Shown: positions 55,842-64,000 of the stretch, piece after piece | Position numbering within the stretch: the stretch's first letter is position 1 | How the letters are laid out: every line of letters begins with the position of its first letter | Source: Bradyrhizobium sp. B124 | Lineage (GTDB): Bacteria > Pseudomonadota > Alphaproteobacteria > Rhizobiales > Xanthobacteraceae | DNA: 64,000 nt | Direction: 5' to 3' | Assembly: GCF_038967635.1 (NCBI RefSeq) | Contig: NZ_CP152413.1 | Span: forward strand, 4,840,001 to 4,904,000 | Notes under the pieces: model-generated | Databases searched by the model: none | Told to the model about the DNA's origin: nothing | The model's input: the letters and a program-made list of their open reading frames with translations, nothing else | Program-made: the position numbers and the translations under genes

Positions 55842-56938
55842 GCAGCCTTCTCGAACTCGGCGCCGAGGTGCTTGAGCCGCGGCATCACCTCGTTCTTGAG
55901 CAGGTCCAGCGAGTGCCACCAGGCTTCCGGCTTGTGCTTGTAGTCGAAGCCGAACACGCAGAGCACGCCGAAGCCGCCGACCTCCCGGTAGATCTTCTCG
56001 ATCTTCTCGGTGACGGTCGCGGGCGAGCCGACGATCCAATTCCGGCGCGCGCAATATTCGACGGTGACGTCGCTGTCGGGCACGTCGGGCGCGTGCTTCA
56101 GATAGTCCTTGAAGCCGAAATGGCCGAGCAGCGGCAGGAAATACTCGCCCATCATCCGGCCCATCATGTCGCCGGTCGACAGCCTCCACGCCTCCTCATC
56201 GGTATCAGCCACGAACACCTCGCGCACCAGCCGCCAATCCTTGCGGCTCGGCTTGCGGCCGGTCTTGGCGGCGCCGGCTTCCACCGAGTCCCAGTGGCTG
56301 CCGACATAGGCCGGGTTGAGGTTGAGGCTCATCGGGATGAAGCCGCGCTCGCCGGCGAGCTTGAGCGTGTCGGAATTCTTCGACAGGCCGGCGACGCCGA
56401 TCGGCGGATGCGGTGCTTGCAACGGTTTGATGTGCGGCTTGAGGAAGTCGAACATCGTGTCCGGCTTTGACACCGTCCAATACTTGCCCTTGTGGGTCCA
56501 GGGTCCGGGCTCGGACCACATCTTCAGGATGATCTCGAGCGCCTCGCGGGTCATGTCGCGGTTCTGGCCCGACATGCCGTCGACATTGAACATCGCCCAG
56601 TCGCTCGGCAGGCCCGAGGCCGCGACGCCGAAATTCAGCCGCCCATTCGAGAGATGGTCGAGCATCGCAACGCGGTTCGCGAGCTCCGCCGGGTGATGAT
56701 ACGGCAGCAGGAAGCCGCCGGGCCCGATGCGGATGTTCTTGGTCTGCAGCAGCGCCTGCGCGACCAGCAGGTCGGGCGACGGATGCGGCTCCCACGGCGC
56801 GGTGTGATGCTCGCCGATCCAGGCTTCCTGATAGCCGAGCTCGTCGAGCCAGCGCAGCGTCTGCAGGTCCCAGTCGTGGCCCTCTTTCAATCCGCACTCC
56901 GGCGGGTGCGAGGGCATGGTGAAGTAGCCAAGCTCCAT
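55838..56938 (-). CDS. Luciferase-like (LLM) FMN-dependent monooxygenase
   Basis: The 366-residue enzyme begins MELGYFTMPSHPPE and has EAWIGEHHTAPWEPHPSPDL, RIGPGGFLLPYHHPAELANR, LSNGRLNFGVAASGLPSDW and NWIVGSPATVTEKIEKIYRE. All are classic features of the bacterial luciferase-like TIM-barrel family that uses free reduced FMN. The downstream overlapping flavin reductase gene completes a two-component system. The substrate could be a terpene, alkane, amine or sulphonate; nothing in the sequence decides. It is the first gene of the pair. Confidence 0.9.
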   Translation of the reverse strand: MELGYFTMPSHPPECGLKEGHDWDLQTLRWLDELGYQEAWIGEHHTAPWEPHPSPDLLVAQALLQTKNIRIGPGGFLLPYHHPAELANRVAMLDHLSNGRLNFGVAASGLPSDWAMFNVDGMSGQNRDMTREALEIILKMWSEPGPWTHKGKYWTVSKPDTMFDFLKPHIKPLQAPHPPIGVAGLSKNSDTLKLAGERGFIPMSLNLNPAYVGSHWDSVEAGAAKTGRKPSRKDWRLVREVFVADTDEEAWRLSTGDMMGRMMGEYFLPLLGHFGFKDYLKHAPDVPDSDVTVEYCARRNWIVGSPATVTEKIEKIYREVGGFGVLCVFGFDYKHKPEAWWHSLDLLKNEVMPRLKHLGAEFEKAA

Positions 56939-57172
56939 GTGCGTTTCCTTCCTTCGCTTGTGATTCAGTCATGCAATGCGTCTTGCCGCGCATTCGAAGA
57001 TGCGTTGAGCAAGCGCTGTGCCAGCGCGGAAATCGCAGGAGAGGAGGAGAAAGGCGGCGTTTTCGGCCAGGTGCAAGCCATGCCTCGGGCCCGGCGAGGC
57101 CCTTGCCGTCTCATCGTCGCGAGACGGTGTCGCATGCCATGAGACTCGCCGATCAGCATTCAGCTAGTTTGC

Positions 57173-57319
57173 TCCCTCTCCCCGTTCTGACGGGGAGAGG
57201 GTTGGGGTGAGGGGCTTTCTCCCCACACACGGTAGCAGTTGAACTCGCGGAGACTCCCCCTCACCCGGATCGCATCTCCGATGCGATCCGACCTCTCCCC
57301 GCACGCGGGGCGAGGTGAA
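57173..57319. repeat. Repeat D, copy 2
   Basis: Second copy of the element at 31256-31400, in the same orientation. It has the opening hairpin CCCTCTCCCCGT...ACGGGGAGAGGG and a central GGATCGCATC/GATGCGATCC palindrome, which is more perfect here than in copy 1. It borders the stop of the MscS gene. Confidence 0.88.
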
Positions 57320-57335
57320 GCGGAGTTTCTCTATC

Positions 57336-59675
57336 CTAGCCCGCCGCGCGGCGCGGCAGCTTGTTGGAATCCGGCTCCGACGGCGCGGGAAGCTGCATCA
57401 GGATGGTCTGGCCCATCGAGGCAATCTCGATGCCTTCCTCCTGGAAGCGCCGCTTCATGCGGCGGTTGAATTCACGCTGCACCGACCAGCGGCCGCCGTC
57501 GGTGCAGCGGATCTGGCCGACGATGGTCACGACCGAGCCGTCGACCTTGTCGACGCCCCACAATTCGAGATCGCCGCGGATCAGCGCGCGATACGCCGTC
57601 TCCTGGCGCATCCCGGCGACGATGTCCTTCAGCACCTCGCCGGCGCGGTCGGTGTCCTCCTTGTAGGACACGTTGACGCTGACCGCGGCATTGCCGGCGC
57701 CGCGGCTGGCATTGGTGATCGTCGTCACCGCGCTGAACGGCACGATATGCACCGAGCCGTCGCCGGCGCGCAGCCGCATGGTGCGGATCGAGACGTTCTC
57801 GACCACGCCCGACAGGCCCGACACCGTCACGGTGTCGCCGACCTGCACGGTATTCTCAAGCAGCAGGAACAGCCCGGTGATGAGATCCTGCACCAGCTTC
57901 TGCGAACCGAAGCCGATCGCGATGCCGACGATGCCGGCGCCGGCGAGCAGCGGTGCGACATTGACGCCGATCTCGCTGAGCGCGGTGAGCCCGACCACCG
58001 CGACGATGATGCAGAACAGCGCGGTGCGCAGCATCGGCTGGAAGGTGCGCAGGCGCGCCGCGCGGGCGAAATGGCCCTCGCGCGACAGGGTGTCGATCTG
58101 CCGGTCCATCAGCGCATTGGCGACTTCCCAGATCACGGCCGCGGCGAGCGCGGCAATGCCGATCGTCACCAGCGCCGAGATCAGGCGAGAGCCGATCTGG
58201 CCGCCATAGAACCAGACGATGGCATCGACACCCCAGACCTCGAGCAGCGCGACGAAACCGACCAGGGCGATCACCGCCGTGACCACCTTGCGCAGCAGCG
58301 GCAGATAGCGGTTGGCGCGGGTCTCCAGCCCCGGGAAGCGCTGCATCAGGTCCGGGCTGATGCGGAAGCCGCGATCGATCAGGCTCAGCACCACCATGGT
58401 GACGAGCCGGGTGACCAGCAGCACCGCGACGGTGCCGACGAAATATTGCAGCAGCAGCGAATAGCCGTTGCGGATGTTCAGCGCCCACACCGCCCACAGC
58501 GCGAGATCGAGCGCGATCGCCAGCACATGCCACAGCGAAGCGAGACGATTGCGCGTCCGTGCCGCAAGGCCGGTGCGATCGGCCGGCGCGCGGATGACGT
58601 CGGCGACCTGGCGGCGGCATTGCAGGATGATGACGACGATGAAGAGGTGCACCACCAGCATCACAAGCCGGAGCAGCGCGGCGTAGCCGGCGTGGGACAG
58701 CCCAAGCAGCAATGCGACGTTGGCCAAGCAGATCCCCGAGACCCCGACGGCGACGATGCGCCGCGCCCATATCTCGATATAGGCCGCGGTCTCGGCACGG
58801 ACGCGGACCAGGCCGAACGGGCCGGCCAGCGCGCGCACCGCGCAGATCAGCGCGCGCGAGAAGGCATAGGCGTTGATCACCGCGAGGATCACGAGCCGCG
58901 TGGTCGACTGATTGCCGATCTCGGTGCTGAGCAGCGCGGCGGCCACGCTGAGAAACACGACCACCGGCAGCAGCTCGAGCACGAGGCGCCCGAGCACGAA
59001 AGGCAGCCGGACCAGCGACTGCCAGGCCCGCGCGAGGCTGAGCCGGCGGCGATGCAGATCGCCCTCCGGCGTGACGTCGGCAACCGACGACGGCGGATCG
59101 GCGCTGGCGAGCGCCTGCACCGGCACGCGCGCGGTCTGCGGCAGCCGCGCTTCAAGGAACGCGACTGGCCGCTTGATCAGGCGGAACACCACCCATTCGG
59201 CTGCCAGCGCGCAGCCGAGCACCAGCGCCAGCTTCCAGGCGATGTCGATCATGAGGCCATAGGCGGCCGGATCGTTGGCGGTGCGAAGGAACCAGTAATA
59301 GAATGCCGGGAAATGCGTCAGCGTGCGCGCGACGTCGGCGACCTCGCGCGACATCTCACCGACCTGCTCCGAGACCATCAGCAGAAGCTGCGCGCCGAGG
59401 CTGTCCGCGCTGAGCGGGATCGGCGACTGCTGCTCGGGCGCCGGCTGCGCGGCCGCCTGCGGCGAGGCATTGGCGATCGCGCGCAGCGTGTTGATGATCT
59501 CGCCGCGCTTCTTGTCGTCCTGCAGCGTCTCGAGCGCACGCTTCGCCTGCTCTGGCGTCAATGCGTCGCTGGTACTGGGTTGCGGCGGCGCCGGCTTGGC
59601 GGCCGGCTGCGCAAGCGCGGGTGAGACGAACAGGGTGAGGATGAGGAGAAGCGCAAAGCGAAATTTGTGCGACAC
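57336..59675 (-). CDS. Large MscS-family mechanosensitive channel (YbiO/MscM-like)
   Basis: The 779-residue protein starts with a signal peptide (SPALAQ). A Pro-rich segment and a predicted periplasmic helical region follow, then about ten membrane helices and a C-terminal MscS core. The pore helix region is GAGIVGIAIGFGSQKLVQDL, followed by LLLENTVQVGDTVTVSG; the beta domain has VENVSIRTMRLRAGDGSVHI. The size and long N-terminus resemble E. coli YbiO. It would be an osmotic safety valve. It is the second MscS-type gene in the window. The ClpS-AAA+ gene is divergent. Confidence 0.92.
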   Translation of the reverse strand: MSHKFRFALLLILTLFVSPALAQPAAKPAPPQPSTSDALTPEQAKRALETLQDDKKRGEIINTLRAIANASPQAAAQPAPEQQSPIPLSADSLGAQLLLMVSEQVGEMSREVADVARTLTHFPAFYYWFLRTANDPAAYGLMIDIAWKLALVLGCALAAEWVVFRLIKRPVAFLEARLPQTARVPVQALASADPPSSVADVTPEGDLHRRRLSLARAWQSLVRLPFVLGRLVLELLPVVVFLSVAAALLSTEIGNQSTTRLVILAVINAYAFSRALICAVRALAGPFGLVRVRAETAAYIEIWARRIVAVGVSGICLANVALLLGLSHAGYAALLRLVMLVVHLFIVVIILQCRRQVADVIRAPADRTGLAARTRNRLASLWHVLAIALDLALWAVWALNIRNGYSLLLQYFVGTVAVLLVTRLVTMVVLSLIDRGFRISPDLMQRFPGLETRANRYLPLLRKVVTAVIALVGFVALLEVWGVDAIVWFYGGQIGSRLISALVTIGIAALAAAVIWEVANALMDRQIDTLSREGHFARAARLRTFQPMLRTALFCIIVAVVGLTALSEIGVNVAPLLAGAGIVGIAIGFGSQKLVQDLITGLFLLLENTVQVGDTVTVSGLSGVVENVSIRTMRLRAGDGSVHIVPFSAVTTITNASRGAGNAAVSVNVSYKEDTDRAGEVLKDIVAGMRQETAYRALIRGDLELWGVDKVDGSVVTIVGQIRCTDGGRWSVQREFNRRMKRRFQEEGIEIASMGQTILMQLPAPSEPDSNKLPRRAAG

Positions 59676-60000
59676 GAGGGCCTCTTATTAAAATAATTGC
59701 GCGACCGCAGATCCCCGGGAGGACTCTGCTCTCGCGCTCGCGCCATGTCGGATCGCCCCTTTTCGCCTTGATCATGTGTCGGAAGTTTGCTGCCGCAGCG
59801 ACCATCTCTTGGCATTTGCCGTAACACGATCGTCACAGGTGTTGAGCGGCGTTTACGCATGCGGGCGTTCCGGGCCGAGCCGGCCCGATCGGCCCCCCAC
59901 ACGCCAGGGCTGAGGCGGGACAATCTTTCGCTTGACGCACAGGGGTCGTCATGATGTTCTTATTTTGTTCTTTTGGTCACAGTTGCGTTTCGGAGGTCTC
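59676..60000. other. Divergent promoter region
   Basis: The 325-bp gap lies between the divergent MscS and ClpS-AAA+ genes and must hold both promoters. CTTGAC at 59931-59936 is a candidate -35 for the rightward gene, followed by an unusually T-rich leader (59954-59975) and GGAGG at 59992-59996. No operator or riboswitch is recognised. Confidence 0.5.
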
Positions 60001-61731
60001 ATGCACGACGTCTTTGCCGATGACGGTCCGGTCCAGCTCTTCATTCACGACGACGGCGAGACGCCGCTGGAATTCGTGCAGTATCTATTGCGCACGGTTT
60101 TCGGGAAGTCCCAACAGGAAGCCATCGCCACCGCTGCCTTGATCGAGGCCAGGGGCGCTGTTCCGTGCGGCCCCTATCCGGGCGCCGTCGCACGGGCCAT
60201 GTTCAACAGCGCCAAGTGGCTGATCCGCTCCAACGGCCACCCGTTGATGATCACGAGCGAGTCCGCCGATGCCAGCCGCCCCTGCGATCTCTGCGAAGCC
60301 CCGAAGGCCGTGACGGAGATTATTCTCTCCGGCACGACGGCCTCGCTGTGCAGCGACTGCCTGCTCGCCGCGCGTCGCAGCTCGGAAGAATTGCCGAGCC
60401 AAGAGTTTCGATACGCCTTTGTTGCGCTCGACTGGCATTTCGCCGGCGTGCCGCGCAACCTGATCGTGACGCGGGCACGCCAGTTTCCGGGCCACATGCG
60501 CGCCGACGTTCAGGTCGCGATCGACAGCCTGCTCACCGACCCGATCCACTTCTTCGGCATCCACGAGGAATATCGTTACGAGACGATTGGATTTGCGTCC
60601 TTGATGAAGGACAGCCGCAATGCGCCGGCGATCGCGCCGCCGCAGTATCAGGACGTCGATATCGGCGAGCCCGAGCCGGTGAAATGTCTCGTCAACGGTT
60701 TGTGGCTGTGCCGGTCCGGCGCGTTACGCTACGCCGTGCTGCTGACCTATCATCGTGAATATGACCGCGAACCCGCCGTTCGGATCGAGATCGCATTGCC
60801 GGCGGGCACGGCAGGCGATGCCTTCGTACAGCCGACCTTTGCCGCGCTGGAAGCCGCTGTCCACGCCGCGCGATCCTACCGCGGCAAGATACTCTCGCTC
60901 GAGGGTGGTTCGGACTATCGCGGCCGTTCGCGCGGCGTGACCGTGCATCGGCTGCCGACGGTTGCCCGCGATGACGTGATCCTGCCGGAACGGACACTGC
61001 GGCTGCTCGACCGCAACGTGCTCGGCTTTGTCGAAAGCCGCGATCTGCTGCGCAAGCTCGGACAGTCGACCCGCAAGGGCATCCTGCTCTACGGCCCGCC
61101 CGGCACCGGCAAGACCCACACCATTCGCTATCTCGCCACCAACCTGCCTGATCACACCACGCTGATCATCACCGCCGAACAGGTCGGCCTGCTCGGCGCT
61201 TACATGAACCTCGCCCGCCTGCTGCAGCCGACCATGGTCGTGATCGAGGATGTCGACCTGATCGCGCGCGACCGCGAGGACATGGGCGGACCGTGCGAGG
61301 AATCGCTGCTCAACAAGCTGCTGAACGAGATGGACGGCCTGAAGGAGGATTGCGACATCCTGTTCCTGCTGACCACCAACCGCCCCGAAGAGCTCGAGAG
61401 TGCGCTGGCCGGCCGGCCCGGCCGCATCGACCAAGCGATCGAAGTGCCGCTGCCTGACGAGACCGGACGCGGCAAGCTGATCAGGCTCTATGGCAAGGGC
61501 CTGCCGCTCGCGCAGCCCGTCATCGACGAGGCCGTGCGACGCACCGAAGGCGTCAGCGCCGCCTTCATCAAGGAGCTGATGCGCCGTCTCGCCCAGGCCA
61601 GCATCGTCAGCGACGGTGGCGGGCAGGTCACCACCTCCGACCTCGACGGCGCAGTCAGTGAAATGCTGTTCGACGGCGGCCGACTCAACGCCAAGCTGCT
61701 CGGCGGCGCACAGGGGATGAGCGTGGGGTGA
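60001..61731 (+). CDS. ClpS-like domain / C4 zinc finger / AAA+ ATPase fusion protein
   Basis: ATG 60001 follows GGAGG by four bases; the product has 576 residues. Residues 9-88 resemble the adaptor ClpS: VQLFIHDDGETPLEFVQYLL for its NDDYTPMEFV, then AVPCGPYPGAVARAM and SNGHPLMIT. Residues 93-122 form a C4 zinc finger (Cys95, Cys98, Cys117, Cys120) like the ClpX N-domain. Residues 130-335 are unassigned. The C-terminal AAA+ has Walker A GPPGTGKTH (Lys371), Walker B VVIEDVD (Glu416-Asp417), sensor 1 Asn460 and AGRPGRIDQAIEVPLPD, as in FtsH/Cdc48-type ATPases. There is no HEXGH protease motif or ClpP-binding IGF loop. It likely recognises and remodels proteins, possibly by N-terminal residue; that role is inference. 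Confidence 0.88.
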   Translation: MHDVFADDGPVQLFIHDDGETPLEFVQYLLRTVFGKSQQEAIATAALIEARGAVPCGPYPGAVARAMFNSAKWLIRSNGHPLMITSESADASRPCDLCEAPKAVTEIILSGTTASLCSDCLLAARRSSEELPSQEFRYAFVALDWHFAGVPRNLIVTRARQFPGHMRADVQVAIDSLLTDPIHFFGIHEEYRYETIGFASLMKDSRNAPAIAPPQYQDVDIGEPEPVKCLVNGLWLCRSGALRYAVLLTYHREYDREPAVRIEIALPAGTAGDAFVQPTFAALEAAVHAARSYRGKILSLEGGSDYRGRSRGVTVHRLPTVARDDVILPERTLRLLDRNVLGFVESRDLLRKLGQSTRKGILLYGPPGTGKTHTIRYLATNLPDHTTLIITAEQVGLLGAYMNLARLLQPTMVVIEDVDLIARDREDMGGPCEESLLNKLLNEMDGLKEDCDILFLLTTNRPEELESALAGRPGRIDQAIEVPLPDETGRGKLIRLYGKGLPLAQPVIDEAVRRTEGVSAAFIKELMRRLAQASIVSDGGGQVTTSDLDGAVSEMLFDGGRLNAKLLGGAQGMSVG

Positions 61732-61755
61732 TGGACCGGAAGGCTCGGCTGGTCG

Positions 61756-63891
61756 TCAGTCGTGCGTCGTTTGCGGCAGCAGCAGGTGCCGCTCCCCCCG
61801 TGCGACGCGTGCAAGCTCGTCGGCCATCCGCGTCAGCACGCCCTCCCAGGCCTGCGGTCTGTCCTGGCGGAACAGCCGCATGGTCGGATACCAGGGCGTG
61901 TCGGCGCGGTCGCGCAGCCAGCGCCAGTCGAGCGCATAGGGACACAGCATCCAGACCGGGCGGCCGAGCGCGCCGGCGAGATGCGCCACCGAGGTGTCGA
62001 CGGCGATGACGAGATCGAGCGCGCAGACGGCAGCGGCGGTGTCGGCGAAATCGCCCAGCGTCGGCGCGAGGTCGACAATATCGGCACCAAGACGCCGCAG
62101 CATCGGCGCATCGTCCGGCCGCGGTTCCTTCTGCAGGCTGTAGAGCTGGACGCCAGGCGTGACCAGCCGCGGCAGCACGGCATCGGCCGGCAGCGAGCGC
62201 TGGCGGTCGCCCTTGTGCCTGGCATTGCCGGCCCAGACCACACCGACCTTCAGCGCGGACACACCGGCGAGCGCCTCGCGCCAGCGTGCGAGCTTGGTGG
62301 CGTTCGCCTGCAGATAGGACACGGCGGCGGGAATGGTCTCGACGGTGGTGCGGAAGATCCGCGGCAGGCTCAGCAGCGGCAGTTGCAGGTCGAATGGCGG
62401 CAAGGGCTCGCCGCGCGCGAACATCGCGACATCGGGCAGCATCGGCCGCAGCAGCGAGACCAGCGCCGGCTGCACCTGCAGAATGATCCGGCCGCCGCTG
62501 CCCGCCAGCATCGGCACATAGCGGACGAAATTGATGGCATCGCCGAGCCCGTATTCGGCAAACAGCAGCAGCGTGCGTTCCGCCAGCGGCTCACCCTGCC
62601 ATTCCGGCTCGTCGAACACCGGATCGCCTTCGCTCAGCATCTTGGTCTTGCGGCGCCACTGATACTCCTCAAAGCCCTCCTCGAACTCGCCGTTCATCAG
62701 AAGGAAATGCGCGTGGTTGTAATGCGCCAGCGGCTGTTCGGGATCGAGCGCGATGGCCCGGCGCGAGGCCACCAGCGCCGCATCGATCTCGCCGGCATTG
62801 CGCAGCGCGACCGCAAGATTGGCGTGGCCCTTGGCGTAACTGGGTTCGAGCTCGATGGCCCGCCGATGCGCGGCGACCGCCGCCTCGACCAGGTTCTGCG
62901 CCTCGAAGATGATTCCAAGATTGGTGTGCGCGGCCGCGTAGTCCGGCTTGAGCGCCAGCGCCAGCTCGGCGCAGGCGATGGCGTCGTCGACCTGTCCGAG
63001 CTCGAACAGGCAGGCGCCGAGATTGTTGAGGATGACGTGATCGGACGGATCGCGGGCCGAGACCTGCCGATAGATGCGGACCGCCTCCTCGCGCTCGCCC
63101 AGTTCGTGCAGCACCATGGCGAGCAGGCGCCGCGGCGCGAAATTGTCGGGCTCGAGCGCGATCGCGCGGCGATAGTGCAGAACTGAGTCCTCCAGCCGGC
63201 CCAGCCGGTAGAGCGCCGCTCCGAGGCCGCTATGCAGGCCGGGATGATCGGGATCCGCGCCGAGCCCGCGGCGATAGGCGGTGGCGGCGGCGTCGTGCTT
63301 CTTCTGATCGGTCAACGCATTGCCGAGGTTGAGCCAAACCCCGCGATAGGCCGGATCGCGCGCGATCACCTCGCGATAGGCCTGTTCCGCCTCGACCGGC
63401 CGCTGCTGTCCGGCCAGCGCAACCGCGAGATTGAACCGCGCCCGCGTCAGGCCGCCATCGAGTGCGATCGCGCGGCGAAACGCCGCCTCGGCCTCGTCGA
63501 AGCGCGACAGCTCGCACAGCGCAACGCCGAGCTTGATGTGCAGGCCGGCATCCTTCGGCCGCAATGTGACGCCGCGCTGGAACGCCGCCACCGCGCCCTC
63601 GTGCTCGCCCTTCACGGCGAGCGCATCGCCGAGCGTGGCGAACGCCGGTCCGTGATGCGGATCGAGGCTGAACACCCGGTTCAGCAGCACCGCGCCTTCC
63701 GCGGCGCGATCGGTCACAAAGGCGATGACGGCAGACAGATGCAGCGCCGGAACATGGTCGGGATCGGCGGTGAGAATATCGCCGCACAGCGTGCCGGCCT
63801 CCATCGCGCGGCCCGCACCATAATGCGCCACCGCATCCAGCAACATCCGATCAACAGCCACACTGCCCACGATACCGCCCCCGCTCCTCAA
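61756..63891 (-). CDS. TPR protein with C-terminal GT9-like glycosyltransferase domain
   Basis: The 711-residue protein has about eleven TPR units in residues 15-420, many with the consensus shape AAHTNLGIIFEAQNLVEAAV and ARFNLAVALAGQQRPVEAEQ. A C-terminal domain of the heptosyltransferase/GT-B type follows: LLFAEYGLGDAINFVRYVPM, VGVVWAGNARHKGDRQRSLP, ALDLVIAVDTSVAHLAGALG and PVWMLCPYALDWRW. TPR-GT fusions often glycosylate proteins or build surface polysaccharide. Substrate is unknown. It is convergent with the ClpS-AAA+ gene, with only 24 bp between the stops. Confidence 0.87.
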   Translation of the reverse strand: MRSGGGIVGSVAVDRMLLDAVAHYGAGRAMEAGTLCGDILTADPDHVPALHLSAVIAFVTDRAAEGAVLLNRVFSLDPHHGPAFATLGDALAVKGEHEGAVAAFQRGVTLRPKDAGLHIKLGVALCELSRFDEAEAAFRRAIALDGGLTRARFNLAVALAGQQRPVEAEQAYREVIARDPAYRGVWLNLGNALTDQKKHDAAATAYRRGLGADPDHPGLHSGLGAALYRLGRLEDSVLHYRRAIALEPDNFAPRRLLAMVLHELGEREEAVRIYRQVSARDPSDHVILNNLGACLFELGQVDDAIACAELALALKPDYAAAHTNLGIIFEAQNLVEAAVAAHRRAIELEPSYAKGHANLAVALRNAGEIDAALVASRRAIALDPEQPLAHYNHAHFLLMNGEFEEGFEEYQWRRKTKMLSEGDPVFDEPEWQGEPLAERTLLLFAEYGLGDAINFVRYVPMLAGSGGRIILQVQPALVSLLRPMLPDVAMFARGEPLPPFDLQLPLLSLPRIFRTTVETIPAAVSYLQANATKLARWREALAGVSALKVGVVWAGNARHKGDRQRSLPADAVLPRLVTPGVQLYSLQKEPRPDDAPMLRRLGADIVDLAPTLGDFADTAAAVCALDLVIAVDTSVAHLAGALGRPVWMLCPYALDWRWLRDRADTPWYPTMRLFRQDRPQAWEGVLTRMADELARVARGERHLLLPQTTHD

Positions 63892-63956
63892 GACCCCGAT
63901 GGGGATTAAACGGTCGGCGTCGCCAAATCCGGCACGCGAATCCGGATTGCTCCCTT

Positions 63957-63979
63957 ACCTCCCCTTGAAAAGGGGAGGT
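63957..63979. repeat. Perfect 10-bp hairpin near window end
   Basis: ACCTCCCCTT-GAA-AAGGGGAGGT is a perfect stem with a 3-nt loop. It is a common style of intergenic repeat in this group, related in composition to the opening hairpin of repeat D. A T-run (CGCTTTTCTCGG) follows, so it could also terminate a rightward transcript. Confidence 0.75.
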
Positions 63980-64000
63980 CGCTTTTCTCGGTAGAGCAAA

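Noticed and set aside
57315..59624. 769-residue open frame antisense to the large MscS gene
   Set aside because: Extremely rich in Arg, His, Asp and Gln with no hydrophobic segments; it is the mirror of a normal MscS coding sequence.

Overview
The window looks like chromosomal DNA of a Bradyrhizobium-like alphaproteobacterium (Hyphomicrobiales). The core genes are strongly GC-rich, with C or G at most third positions. A ChvI/ChvG pair sits next to pckA and a short HPr kinase, as is usual in this group. Several families of palindromic intergenic repeats recur across the window. The assignment rests on gene content and sequence style, not on a database search. No rRNA, tRNA, CRISPR array, transposase or integrase was recognised.

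Layout. 0-20.6 kb is core genome: the end of glycogen phosphorylase, a thioesterase, arginase, pckA, a HugZ-like protein, chvI-chvG-hprK-EIIA-HPr (envelope and acid sensing joined to a regulatory, non-transporting PTS), a GT39 membrane protein, an M15 peptidase, a caspase-like protein with two YARHG repeats, lepA, an MFS permease and an acyl-CoA dehydrogenase-like flavoprotein. 20.6-28.7 kb is an accessory, partly decayed region that is visibly less GC-rich. It holds very small genes, two c-type cytochromes, gene remnants and at least three repeat families. A 238-bp direct repeat, containing the 3' end of the acyl-CoA dehydrogenase gene, flanks 3.3 kb of it. Further right, small genes alternate with two other repeats (order C-gene-B-gene-C-gene-B-gene).

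28.7-57 kb returns to core genes: a chemoreceptor, a DUF1801 protein, a PAS-GGDEF-EAL protein with a degenerate GGDEF motif, murein enzymes (an L,D-transpeptidase and MepA), the molybdate transporter modABC with large hairpins between modA and modB, a K+/H+ antiporter, an MscS channel, map, a 3-methyladenine DNA glycosylase, radC, glgX, a sigma-54 activator, secreted proteins, an NAD(P)-binding protein and a two-component flavin monooxygenase pair whose genes overlap by 4 nt.

57-64 kb holds a large MscS-family channel, a fusion protein and a TPR glycosyltransferase. The fusion protein (60001-61731) is the most unusual gene here. It has an N-terminal ClpS-like N-degron adaptor domain, then a ClpX-like CxxC...CxxC zinc finger, a middle region of unknown fold, and a C-terminal AAA+ ATPase of the FtsH/Cdc48 type with no protease domain. 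It looks like a self-contained adaptor-unfoldase.

Themes: glycogen and gluconeogenic carbon control (glgP, glgX, pckA, PTS), cell-wall and envelope maintenance (MepA, L,D-transpeptidase, M15 peptidase, two MscS channels, ChvGI), and a repeat-rich patch of small genes that appears to be turning over. Protein functions come from motifs read by eye; repeat identities were aligned by hand and are approximate.
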